30,805 bases of DNA from Sulfurovum sp. UBA1140 (GTDB lineage Bacteria; Campylobacterota; Campylobacteria; Campylobacterales; Sulfurovaceae): contig DCAF01000012.1 of the NCBI GenBank assembly GCA_002311915.1, forward strand, positions 78,027 to 108,831, written 5' to 3'. Within the stretch, counting starts at the first letter, position 1, and each line of letters opens with the position of its first letter. A program made the position numbers and the translations under genes. Positions 7,763-15,722 of the stretch are shown here, piece by piece. The notes under the pieces were generated by a model. That model did no database searches, was not told the origin of the DNA, and saw nothing but the letters and a program-made list of their open reading frames with translations.

Positions 7763-8148
7763 TTTTGACAGACTCCATAAAGATTAATTTGAGCGTTGTT
7801 GAGTTGAAAGTTTTTAATATTGAGTATCTGCTCTTTCTCTTTGGTTATTTTGCTATCTTGAATCTCTCCACAATGTTGGCAGATAAGGTGAATATGGTCA
7901 TCTTTTTTAAGTTCAAACTTAGATTTCTCACCATTCATTGGTACTTCAATAATGACATTGTTCTGTTGCATGAGTATAATATTTTTATAGATGGTTGCAA
8001 GGGACAGGGCAGGGTGTTGCTCTTTGACATCTTCATATATCTCATCAATATTGATATGTCCTGCGTGGTCGATTGATTTTAAGATACTTGTTCTTTGAAT
8101 AGTGGCTTTTAAATCATTCTTTTTTAGTAGTGTTATATAGTTTGTCAT
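7738..8148 (-). CDS. perR: Fur-family regulator, probably PerR
   Basis: A 136-residue metalloregulator. The N-terminal winged helix spans about 1-80, with the recognition segment ALSLATIYKNI (47-57). The dimerisation domain carries the metal-ligand block DHIHLIC (84-90). Two CXXC pairs (C90/C93 and C127/C130) form the structural zinc site of Fur/PerR proteins. It lies directly downstream of a 2-Cys peroxiredoxin and upstream of a cytochrome c peroxidase, which suggests PerR (peroxide response) rather than Fur. The motifs alone do not decide this. The start is the ATG at 8148. A hairpin with a GTAG foot lies between it and the peroxiredoxin gene. Confidence 0.8.
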   Translation of the reverse strand: MTNYITLLKKNDLKATIQRTSILKSIDHAGHINIDEIYEDVKEQHPALSLATIYKNIILMQQNNVIIEVPMNGEKSKFELKKDDHIHLICQHCGEIQDSKITKEKEQILNIKNFQLNNAQINLYGVCQKCQRISLK

Positions 8149-8170
8149 GATTTCTTGCCTTTATATTTTT

Positions 8171-8194
8171 GTAGCGTGGGCATTTTTGCCCACG
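8171..8194 (+). repeat. REP-type hairpin with GTAG foot
   Basis: GTAG (8171-8174) directly abuts an 8-bp stem, CGTGGGCA (8175-8182) with TGCCCACG (8187-8194) and a 4-nt loop. A GTAG tetranucleotide at the foot of a short GC-rich hairpin is the hallmark of REP elements mobilised by RAYT (Y1/HUH) transposases. There is no U-tract, so it is not a standard terminator, though it could damp read-through from prx into perR. A second, differently sequenced element is at 29704-29729. Confidence 0.6.
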
Positions 8195-8204
8195 ATGATA
8201 GGGG

Positions 8205-8801
8205 TTATAGGTCACCCTCATGTTTTGCAAGATACTCTGCAACACCTTTGGTGTCTGCTTTCATACCTTCGTCACCTTTTACCCAACCAGCAGGACAAAC
8301 TTCACCATGCTCGTTTGTAAACAACATTGTGTCAACCATTCTAATCATCTCATCAATGTTTCTTCCTAATGGAAGGTCATTCACAACGGCGTGTCTAACT
8401 GTACCATCAGCATCAATAAGAAAAGAGCCTCGTAGAGCTACTGCATCATCAAGAAGAACATCGTAATCTCTAGCAATTTGCTTGGTAATATCTGCTACAA
8501 GTGGCATATCAACTCGACCGATACCCCCTTGGTTTACTGCTGTTTCTCTCCATGCGAAGTGTGAGAATTGACTATCTACAGATACACCAATAATATTTAC
8601 ACCTCTTTCTCTAAACTCTTTTGCTCGGTGTGAAAATGCAATAATTTCTGAAGGGCATACAAAAGTGAAGTCTAATGGATAGAAGAAAAGTACAGCACCT
8701 TTTTCACCTAAGTTTTCCATTAAGTTAAAATCTTCAACGATTTGTCCGTTAGCAAGAACTGCTGCTGCTGTAAAATCTGGGGCTTTATTTGTTACGATCA
8801 T
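8205..8801 (-). CDS. Typical 2-Cys peroxiredoxin (AhpC/TSA family)
   Basis: A 198-residue thiol peroxidase that reduces H2O2 and organic peroxides, usually recycled by thioredoxin. The peroxidatic cysteine is C49 in FYPLDFTFVCPSE. The resolving cysteine is C169 in GEVCPAGW. The GGIGRVDMPLVAD segment corresponds to the GGxG loop of robust (overoxidation-sensitive) forms only in part. The ATG is preceded by AAGGAA. It heads the group prx-perR-phosphoesterase and has an AT-rich upstream region with a candidate PerR operator. Confidence 0.95.
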   Translation of the reverse strand: MIVTNKAPDFTAAAVLANGQIVEDFNLMENLGEKGAVLFFYPLDFTFVCPSEIIAFSHRAKEFRERGVNIIGVSVDSQFSHFAWRETAVNQGGIGRVDMPLVADITKQIARDYDVLLDDAVALRGSFLIDADGTVRHAVVNDLPLGRNIDEMIRMVDTMLFTNEHGEVCPAGWVKGDEGMKADTKGVAEYLAKHEGDL

Positions 8802-8851
8802 ATTTTTTCCTTGTTTTAAATAATAATTTTTATTAATAAGAAAATAATATC

Positions 8852-8866
8852 ATATAATAATTAAAT
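8852..8866. promoter_or_regulatory. Candidate PerR box upstream of the peroxiredoxin gene
   Basis: The 15-mer ATATAATAATTAAAT matches 12 of 15 positions of the Bacillus PerR box TTATAATNATTATAA. It lies 51 nt before the prx ATG in the promoter gap 8802-8876. The whole gap is about 90% A+T, so chance matches are likely, and Campylobacterota PerR sites differ from Bacillus ones. Confidence 0.3.
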
Positions 8867-8876
8867 AAAGATAAAA

Positions 8877-9533
8877 TTACTCTTTTTTATCTCTATTTTT
8901 TTGCTCATCAACGACCAACTCAATTGGTTCTTTGGTATTTGTACCCAGATAAGAGACCGAAGCCCGTAAAAGAATAGGAACAATTTTTTTTAAGTTATTA
9001 GATTCACCAATACTAGAAATATCTACCCGCCATAACTCTTTGCCTGACTGCTCTTTTGATAGAATAACAATATAGCGATTAAAGAGTCGGTAGGTTTTAC
9101 GATAGGTTCGGTAGCTGGTGTACCCATAGTTACTCCAATAGGGGTGATAACGATGATTATAGTATCCATAGGGAAAGCCCCACGAGATACCAAAAGAGAC
9201 ATCAGGTTCAGAGTAGGTTCGGGTCTGCTCTTTAATTTTTTCTAAACCATAATCAAAAAAGATGGTCTGTTGTGCCAAACTGCTGTGATTGACTTGTTGG
9301 TAACCTTGCTGGTTTAAAATTTTGATAAGTTGTTGGCTTTGACGTTGAAACTCTAGGCTGTTTTCATCGGTCTCTTCACCCAGTGCCTTAATGGTATAGG
9401 TGGTGGGTGCAATATTTTGATTTGAATGGGTGATGGCATCAACACTAACCCGATACCTATTCACCACAGGAGAACAACCCGTTGCAGTAAAAAGTATAAA
9501 AGTTAAGATAAATATAATAATTGTTTTTTTCAT
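8877..9533 (-). CDS. DUF4136-like lipoprotein
   Basis: A 218-residue envelope lipoprotein. The signal peptide ends at the lipobox FTATGC, with C20 as the lipid-modified cysteine. The body resembles DUF4136-type proteins: a beta-rich region around QQLIKILNQQGYQQV followed by an unusual Tyr/His/Trp/Arg-rich stretch (about 125-155, e.g. YGYYNHRYHPYWSNYGY). It ends with a charged tail (DEQKNRDKKE). The frame is open 25 codons further upstream, but ATG 9533 has an AAGGA site 5 nt away and starts the signal peptide, so I chose it. Function unknown. It follows the UbiD-family gene by 52 nt. Confidence 0.65.
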   Translation of the reverse strand: MKKTIIIFILTFILFTATGCSPVVNRYRVSVDAITHSNQNIAPTTYTIKALGEETDENSLEFQRQSQQLIKILNQQGYQQVNHSSLAQQTIFFDYGLEKIKEQTRTYSEPDVSFGISWGFPYGYYNHRYHPYWSNYGYTSYRTYRKTYRLFNRYIVILSKEQSGKELWRVDISSIGESNNLKKIVPILLRASVSYLGTNTKEPIELVVDEQKNRDKKE

Positions 9534-9585
9534 GGTTGTCCTTTTTTTTAACTTTAGTTGCTTTTTGTGGATTAATTGTGAAGTT

Positions 9586-11409
9586 TTACTCGAAGGGTAA
9601 GAGTCCAAATTTTTTAATAAAAGTATTGTCTATATCAATTAATCCCCGTTCTTGTAGGCTATCAAGTACCTCTTTGGTACAGAAGGTATCCCCTGGCCAT
9701 GTTCTCGTAAATCCATCAACTTCACCCTTGTTGGTTCCATCAACAACAATAAAAGGTTCGGTAATAATATCTCTTTGTGCATCTATATTGTTGACCACCC
9801 GCCATATCAACATATATGGCTCATCTATATCGTTATTTTTTTTATCAATGATAATAAGCACTTTAAGATGCTCTTTAAGTGTTGCCATCGCTTCTATATC
9901 ACTAAATACCGATTTGGTTTTGTTAACCGTTAGAACAGTAATCGGGTTTTTAGTATGGGTAAAGTATTGTTTAAGTTCAACCACGTTGCTATTTATTGCT
10001 TTAAATTTTTCTAGTAGTTCCCTATCGCTTAAGAGTATCTCAACACCCTTTTCTACTTCGTCTCCTGTGGCATCAATACCCAGTTTTCCTCCAACCAACG
10101 TTTCATTTGCTGTGTGGTCAAGGGCATCAATAATTCCTTGGGTAATGAGGATTTTTTTAGGGTCAAGACGATTTAAAATATGCTCGGTAATCGCAATATC
10201 ATCACTAAGTTTTGGTGCATCTTCATTGACAAAGATAGCATGTTTAACAAAACTCATCTGTCCTACTCCCCAAAAGGCGTGCATAAATTGCTGTGCGTGA
10301 CCTTTGTAGAGGGTTCTCATTTTTCCCAATATAAGGTTATGAAAAACTCCATTTTCTGGCATATAGTAGTCAATAAGGTCGGGTGCTATTGGTTTTAACA
10401 TAGGTAAAAATATTCGCTCGGTTGCCCATCCCATGTATTTATCTTCTAGGGGTGGTTTGCCCACAACGGTTGCTTGAAAGACGGGTTTATCTTTCATGGT
10501 GATGGTCTCAATCTTCATTACAGGATAAGGCTCTTCCAAAGTATAGTAACCTGTATGGTCACCAAATGGTCCCTCTATCTGCATTTTTTCTGGGTCAACA
10601 AACCCCTCAATAACAATATCTACATCTTGGGGAATATAAATATCGTTGGTGATTGATTTTACCAATCTGGCATTCTTACCCCGAACAAAACCATACAGCA
10701 ACATCTCAAACATACCATGAGGCATGGGTGCTTGACCACACCAAATGTAGAGTGGATCACCACCAATGGCAACGGTGACGGGCATCTTTTTTCCTGCTTT
10801 TTGGTACTGGTCAAAAAAATGAGAGGCATCTTTATGTATCTGCCAGTGCATTCCTAAGTGATTTTTATCATACTGTTGAAGCCGATACATTCCAAGGTTC
10901 TGCATGGTGCCATCTAGGCTTTGAGTATAAACTTGCCCCATGGTAATAAAAGCTCCACCATCCTCTTCCCATGTTTTTAAAATGGGAAGTTTATCTAGGT
11001 CAATATCTTGTTTAGCAACAATAACTTGTTGGCATTCGCCTGTTGTTTTAAGTCGTTTTGGAAAGATATTTTTAAGAGCAAAGAGTTCAGGAATCATCTT
11101 AAGTTTTCCCATAAAACTCTCAGGGGGTTTAATTTTAAGAAGTTTATCAATACCTTGAGCAACACTATCGGGGTGTTTTCCAAATATTGCTTGGGTTAGC
11201 TCTTGATTGGCAAAGATATTCATAAGTACAGGCATGTCGTAGGTAATATTTTTTGCACGGTTGATGGGGTGAGTAAAGAGTAGGGGGCGTGAGTTCTCTT
11301 TTTTAACTTCAATGTAGGCGATATGTGGAATCTCTAGTTCTACATCCAGAGGTTCCTCTATAATCTTTAAGTTACCATTCTCTTTTAGCCATTGTATGAC
11401 ATCATTCAT
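9586..11409 (-). CDS. mqnL: UbiD-family menaquinone biosynthesis decarboxylase
   Basis: A prenylated-FMN-dependent decarboxylase of 607 residues. This is the long form found in Campylobacterota and other futalosine-pathway bacteria, where it is assigned to decarboxylation of 1,4-dihydroxy-6-naphthoate. The core contains family segments such as EGPFGDHTGYYTLEEPYPV, with the conserved E-x-P and catalytic-loop residues, followed by the conserved VVGKPPLEDKYMGWATERI. GGGAG lies 10 nt before the ATG. Other UbiD relatives act on different aromatic acids, so the substrate rests on lineage and length. A flavin prenyltransferase (UbiX) is not in the window. It is part of the long minus-strand gene run. 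Confidence 0.85.
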   Translation of the reverse strand: MNDVIQWLKENGNLKIIEEPLDVELEIPHIAYIEVKKENSRPLLFTHPINRAKNITYDMPVLMNIFANQELTQAIFGKHPDSVAQGIDKLLKIKPPESFMGKLKMIPELFALKNIFPKRLKTTGECQQVIVAKQDIDLDKLPILKTWEEDGGAFITMGQVYTQSLDGTMQNLGMYRLQQYDKNHLGMHWQIHKDASHFFDQYQKAGKKMPVTVAIGGDPLYIWCGQAPMPHGMFEMLLYGFVRGKNARLVKSITNDIYIPQDVDIVIEGFVDPEKMQIEGPFGDHTGYYTLEEPYPVMKIETITMKDKPVFQATVVGKPPLEDKYMGWATERIFLPMLKPIAPDLIDYYMPENGVFHNLILGKMRTLYKGHAQQFMHAFWGVGQMSFVKHAIFVNEDAPKLSDDIAITEHILNRLDPKKILITQGIIDALDHTANETLVGGKLGIDATGDEVEKGVEILLSDRELLEKFKAINSNVVELKQYFTHTKNPITVLTVNKTKSVFSDIEAMATLKEHLKVLIIIDKKNNDIDEPYMLIWRVVNNIDAQRDIITEPFIVVDGTNKGEVDGFTRTWPGDTFCTKEVLDSLQERGLIDIDNTFIKKFGLLPFE

Positions 11410-11454
11410 ATTTATAATACTCCCAATTTTTATTAGGCGTATTATAGCTTAAAT

Positions 11455-12126
11455 CTATTTTAGAATCTCTGCGATAATGGCACCTTTAAACTCGCCTTGG
11501 CTATATCCTGTTGCCAAATCTTTAGGGTAGTCTCGTTTGATACCTTCCATGACTTTTGGTGGAATTTGACTTACATCACCATGACAGACCAAACAGTCTA
11601 TTTTGGCAGGTAGTGGTTTATAGACACGATAGTGGTCGTTCATATCAATTACCACAGGTTTGAAATCAGCTCGTTCTTTAAGGGTTTGCATGACTGAAAT
11701 ATCAGTAGCATCAGGCTTATTTTTCTCATTTCGATATTTAAGGGCAGTTCGTCTGATTTTTACATTGCTAAGTTGTGCATTGTAAGAGTTGGTCATCTCC
11801 ATTGCCATGGTCGAGCAGACACCCATGGCCGTCATGTGTGTTTTATCACTTTTTGTAGCATCTTCTAGGGTTGGTTTAATGCTTCCTATAAAACCATCAA
11901 TATGTACCAGCCCCTCCTCTTCAACGATAGGTTTATCAATAAACCGTACTCCATTTATCTCGGTAGCCATTTTTTTAACGACTTGAGGTATGGCTTCTTT
12001 GATCTCTGTTGTGGCATTGGTTGTGACAACCTCTTGTGTTAAAGCCTCTGTGGTGACAGGTTGCTTGTTACATGCTGTAAAAAGCAGGGGTGCTAACAGT
12101 AGTGCCGTGTAGATTTTTTTGTTCAT
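11455..12126 (-). CDS. Mono-haem c-type lipoprotein with DUF3365 (Tll0287-like) domain
   Basis: A 223-residue lipoprotein. The signal peptide ends LLFTAC, with C19 the lipid anchor. A linker of Thr/Glu/Val-rich sequence leads to a domain with the features of DUF3365: GVCSTMAMEMTNSYN, IRRTALKYRNEKNKPD, then YRVYKPLPAKIDCLVCHG. The single haem site is CLVCH (178-182). Such domains serve as redox or gas sensors or as electron carriers; the partner is unknown. AGGAG precedes the ATG. It lies between a polysaccharide deacetylase and the menaquinone decarboxylase, close enough (37 and 45 nt) for cotranscription. Confidence 0.8.
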   Translation of the reverse strand: MNKKIYTALLLAPLLFTACNKQPVTTEALTQEVVTTNATTEIKEAIPQVVKKMATEINGVRFIDKPIVEEEGLVHIDGFIGSIKPTLEDATKSDKTHMTAMGVCSTMAMEMTNSYNAQLSNVKIRRTALKYRNEKNKPDATDISVMQTLKERADFKPVVIDMNDHYRVYKPLPAKIDCLVCHGDVSQIPPKVMEGIKRDYPKDLATGYSQGEFKGAIIAEILK

Positions 12127-12163
12127 AGATTTCTCCTAAGTTAAAATGATAGAAGAAGTATAA

Positions 12164-13126
12164 CTATTTAGACAAAACCATCAGCTTAATTCTATTTTTA
12201 ACTTTAACGCCAATTTTAATACGATTTAATTTAACTCTTTTATTGGCATGATAAACAATCTTACCATTTTTTACTTTGACCCTATTCCATCCATTGTTAG
12301 AGATGAACACCTCAGCATCGGTAATGCTCTTATCTTCGAGCGTTATTTTAACGGTTCTGACCATTTTATCTTTAGGATAAGTTAATGGCTGTTCAAAAGA
12401 GACTCCACACAGCTCTTTAAACTTAAGATAGAGTTTAAAAGGAGCTTTTCCTACAAGAGCAGAACGGTCTATATCATAAGCATCTGAACACTCACCATTT
12501 AGCGCTCCAATATTTTGGTTAAAAACAGCTTCAAAGTTGTATTGGCTAACCACACTTTTAACACGCTCATCTGATTCACCATAAGCATAAACAAACAGTT
12601 TGGGTTCAATATCTGGTAGATGTTTTTTCATAAGGACTAACCCTCTGTCCATATCTTCTTTAATGGCTTCATTACTCATCTGACCATAGTGACCATGACC
12701 ATACGTGTGAAACTCTACATCACCATATTTAGCAATCTCTTTAAGCTGTTTCCATGAGACATAATCTTTATATTTTTTCTCTGTATATTTTACGGCAATA
12801 AAGAGGGTAAAGGGGTAATTATACTGTTTGAAAATAGGTAAACCATGGGTATAAAAGCTTTTAAATCCATCATCAATGGTGAAGGCTATCCATTTATCTG
12901 GAATTTTTTCGTTGGCTTTAATTTTTTTGACCATATCTATGAGTGGCACTACTTTGTAATTATGTTTTTTAAAGTATTCAAACTCTCGTTTAAGCTCTTT
13001 GGTAGAGGTGTTTGTGGTTGGATAACGGGTATCATCAAAACGGTGATAGACAAAAATATGTCCATCACTAAAGAGATAAGGGGATAAAATAAAAAATAGT
13101 AAAAGAAGTTTTTTAATCATAATCAT
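12164..13126 (-). CDS. Secreted polysaccharide deacetylase (NodB homology, CE4)
   Basis: A 320-residue exported protein whose signal peptide ends near LFSDG (about 20). The NodB domain has the first motif TIDDG (83-87), with the catalytic base and metal aspartates. Motif 2 is HTYGH (140-144), in which H140 and H144 complete the metal site. A C-terminal Lys-rich beta region (about 255-320) is extra and not recognised. It probably deacetylates peptidoglycan or an exopolysaccharide. It starts 10 nt after ftsZ, with no obvious ribosome site, so it may depend on coupling to ftsZ. A second in-frame ATG lies two codons later. Confidence 0.85.
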   Translation of the reverse strand: MIMIKKLLLLFFILSPYLFSDGHIFVYHRFDDTRYPTTNTSTKELKREFEYFKKHNYKVVPLIDMVKKIKANEKIPDKWIAFTIDDGFKSFYTHGLPIFKQYNYPFTLFIAVKYTEKKYKDYVSWKQLKEIAKYGDVEFHTYGHGHYGQMSNEAIKEDMDRGLVLMKKHLPDIEPKLFVYAYGESDERVKSVVSQYNFEAVFNQNIGALNGECSDAYDIDRSALVGKAPFKLYLKFKELCGVSFEQPLTYPKDKMVRTVKITLEDKSITDAEVFISNNGWNRVKVKNGKIVYHANKRVKLNRIKIGVKVKNRIKLMVLSK

Positions 13127-13136
13127 TTAATGGAGG

Positions 13137-14294
13137 TTAATCCATCTGCTTTCTTAAAAATGTTGGGGTATCAAGATAATCTTCATTGCTATTGTTATAT
13201 CCATTTATCACTTTAGCATCTCGTTTAATAAGTATATTTTGTACAGGTTTTCTTAGCTCGGTTGTGTGAGAAGTACGCTGTTCTTTGGCTGGTTTTTGTT
13301 CAACTTCTACATCAGAAGGATCATCAAAACCTGTAGCAATAATGGTAAGCTTTACTTCATCAATTGGAATATCTTCACTGGTGGTGGTACCAAAAATAAT
13401 ACTGGCATCTTCATCTGCATTCTCTTCAACAATATCCATCGCTTCTGAAATTTCTGCCAATGGGTAATCGGGGTGAATATTGAAATGCACCAAAATACCC
13501 ATTGCTCCATCAATAGATAAATTATCTAATAGTGGTGACTCAATGGCTGTTTTAGCAGCATCATAGGCAGCACTGCTTCCTTGGCTCTCGCCCACACCCA
13601 TAAGTGCTAATCCTCGGTAACTCATAACGGTTTTAACATCTGCAAAGTCAAGGTTAATATCGTTTGCTCCATGTGAAAGAATGACGTTTGAGATACCACC
13701 AACAGCTTGAGACAATACATTATCCACCAATCTAAAGCTCTCTCTCATTCCAAGGTTCTTCTCTACAATCGAAAGTAGTCTTTCGTTGGGAACCACAATA
13801 ATAGAGTCACTCTCTTTTTTAAGCTCTTCTAAGCCCTCTTTCGCTAATTTTTTTCGTTTCCGACCTTCAAAATTAAATGGTGTAGTAACAATGGCAACGG
13901 TTAATGCACCTACCTCTTTGGCTGCTTGTGCAATAACAGGGGCAGCTCCTGTTCCTGTTCCTCCACCTAAACCAGCAGAGATAAAGACCAAGTCAGCACC
14001 ATTTAACATGGTTTTAATGCTGTCATAACTCTCTTCAGCTGCTGCTTTACCCACAGCAGGTTTCATTCCTGCTCCTAGCCCTTTGGTAATGTTCATTCCT
14101 AGTTGCATTTTATAAGGTGCTAGTGAAGCATCAAGTGCTTGTGCATCGGTATTGGCAACAAGTAAATCAATGCCTCCTACACCTTGGTTAATCATGTGAT
14201 TGATCATGTTTCCACCACCACCACCAACACCAATTGCTTTTATTTTTGCTCCATGTATGCCAGATTGTGATTCGGTTATGTTAAACTCTTCCAT
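13137..14294 (-). CDS. ftsZ: Cell division GTPase FtsZ
   Basis: A tubulin homologue of 385 residues that forms the Z-ring. The GTP-binding signature is GLGGGTGTG (108-116), with an N-terminal IGVGGGGGNMINHMI nucleotide loop. After a variable linker (about 320-360) the C-terminal conserved peptide reads DYLDTPTFLRKQMD, which binds FtsA. AGGAGAAAACA precedes the ATG. It follows ftsA by 30 nt. Confidence 0.98.
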   Translation of the reverse strand: MEEFNITESQSGIHGAKIKAIGVGGGGGNMINHMINQGVGGIDLLVANTDAQALDASLAPYKMQLGMNITKGLGAGMKPAVGKAAAEESYDSIKTMLNGADLVFISAGLGGGTGTGAAPVIAQAAKEVGALTVAIVTTPFNFEGRKRKKLAKEGLEELKKESDSIIVVPNERLLSIVEKNLGMRESFRLVDNVLSQAVGGISNVILSHGANDINLDFADVKTVMSYRGLALMGVGESQGSSAAYDAAKTAIESPLLDNLSIDGAMGILVHFNIHPDYPLAEISEAMDIVEENADEDASIIFGTTTSEDIPIDEVKLTIIATGFDDPSDVEVEQKPAKEQRTSHTTELRKPVQNILIKRDAKVINGYNNSNEDYLDTPTFLRKQMD

Positions 14295-14324
14295 TGTTTT
14301 CTCCTGCTATCTATTTCTATTATT

Positions 14325-15704
14325 CTAAAATATTTTTTTTGCCCAATCCATAAAACTTTGTACGGGGTTACTGTTGTCTTTTACACTCTCTTTACTAAGA
14401 TCAGCAAAAAGATCATGTTCAGATTTTTCTGTAAATGACGGTTGCGATACTGAAATTTTTGGTTTCGGTTGAGATAAATTATTATTAATTGCAATATCAC
14501 TTAGTGACTCTTTGGGTACATACTCTTTTGAGTGCAACATCTGTTTTGCACGATCAAGTTCATACTCAGTATACTCTCCTGCACCATAGAGCAAAAGCCC
14601 AACAGCCGTTGAAAATTCAGGAAAGAGTAGTTCATTGGACATCTTATTAAGCTCTCTAGGTCTGCCTATACGAATAGGTATATTGGGCATGAGTGCCTGT
14701 GCTAGTTCTCGTGTTCCTCGAATATGGGTCATACCCCCTGTTAGCATAATGCCTGAACCGATATAGTCTTTTAGACCACTCTCTACAATAGAGTTGGCTA
14801 AAATGGTCAGTGCCTCTTCCATGCGACTATAGATAATATTGTGTACAATATCAAGTGAAACGGTGTTTGTATTGTGTTCATCTCCTATAATTGGAAGTTC
14901 TACTGTTTCATTTTCATCGCCTTGAAGTAGACTTCCTTTATATATTTTTAACTCTTCGGCTGTATCTAATGGAGTGTGTAGGGCAATAGATAAATCATTG
15001 GTAATATGATTTGAACCAACACTTAAAAAGTCATTATATTGTATTGCATTATTAGAATGAATAATCAAATTACTGGTCTGTCCACCCAAGTCTATAACTG
15101 CAATACCCCGCTCTTTATCGTCTTTATCAATAACAGCTATTGAAGATGCGTATCCACTTAAAACCACTTTTCCTATCTCAATACCTGCTGCATTAACAGC
15201 TTTTTTTAGATTTTCTAGGCTTGATTTGGCAGTCATAATAATATGGCTCTTAACTTCCATTCGACTGGCATTCATACCATAAGGATCTTCTATAAAATCT
15301 TGTTCATCTATTTTAAATTTATAGGGTAGTACATGTAAAATTTCAAATTCGTTGGGGATGTTTGCATTATAAAGTGCAGTTTGCATAACACGATTAATTT
15401 CATTGATTGAAATATCATTATTTGGAATATTTACAACACCCCTTGAGTGTGTACTTTTGGTATATGCACCCGAGATAGAGATAGTAGCCGTAGTAATATT
15501 AATACCTGCTATACGCTTGGCATCTTCTGCTGCTTTTTTAATGGCTTTTGAAGCCAACTCTATATTGGTAATTGTTCCTTTTTTGATACCTTGAGAGTGA
15601 GCAACCCCATGCCCACTAACTTCAACTTCTCCATTTTCTAACTTCCCAATGATTGCACATATTTTTGTTGAACCAATATCAATCGCTAAGATGGGTGTAC
15701 TCAA
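14325..15704 (-). CDS. ftsA: Cell division actin-like protein FtsA
   Basis: An actin-family ATPase of 459 residues that anchors FtsZ to the membrane. The N-terminus shows the phosphate-1 loop AIDIGSTKICAIIG. IAVIDLGGQTSNLIIH and GIMLTGGMTHIRG supply the other ATP-site segments. The C-terminus ends with the probable membrane-targeting amphipathic helix VQSFMDWAKKIF, separated from the core by a disordered Ser/Pro/Lys linker. The start is TTG, with AAGGA 5 nt upstream. No ATG fits nearby. It is cotranscribed with ppiD-like and ftsZ. Confidence 0.97.
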   Translation of the reverse strand: MSTPILAIDIGSTKICAIIGKLENGEVEVSGHGVAHSQGIKKGTITNIELASKAIKKAAEDAKRIAGINITTATISISGAYTKSTHSRGVVNIPNNDISINEINRVMQTALYNANIPNEFEILHVLPYKFKIDEQDFIEDPYGMNASRMEVKSHIIMTAKSSLENLKKAVNAAGIEIGKVVLSGYASSIAVIDKDDKERGIAVIDLGGQTSNLIIHSNNAIQYNDFLSVGSNHITNDLSIALHTPLDTAEELKIYKGSLLQGDENETVELPIIGDEHNTNTVSLDIVHNIIYSRMEEALTILANSIVESGLKDYIGSGIMLTGGMTHIRGTRELAQALMPNIPIRIGRPRELNKMSNELLFPEFSTAVGLLLYGAGEYTEYELDRAKQMLHSKEYVPKESLSDIAINNNLSQPKPKISVSQPSFTEKSEHDLFADLSKESVKDNSNPVQSFMDWAKKIF

Positions 15705-15722
15705 ATTTAATCCTTGGTTTTA

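Noticed and set aside
8171..8194. Ordinary Rho-independent terminator after prx
   Set aside because: The stem is strong but has no T-run after it in the prx direction; the GTAG foot fits a REP element better.
9521..10300. 259-codon plus-strand open frame
   Set aside because: It lies opposite the UbiD-family gene and its upstream neighbour, with serine-rich, low-complexity translation typical of an antisense shadow.
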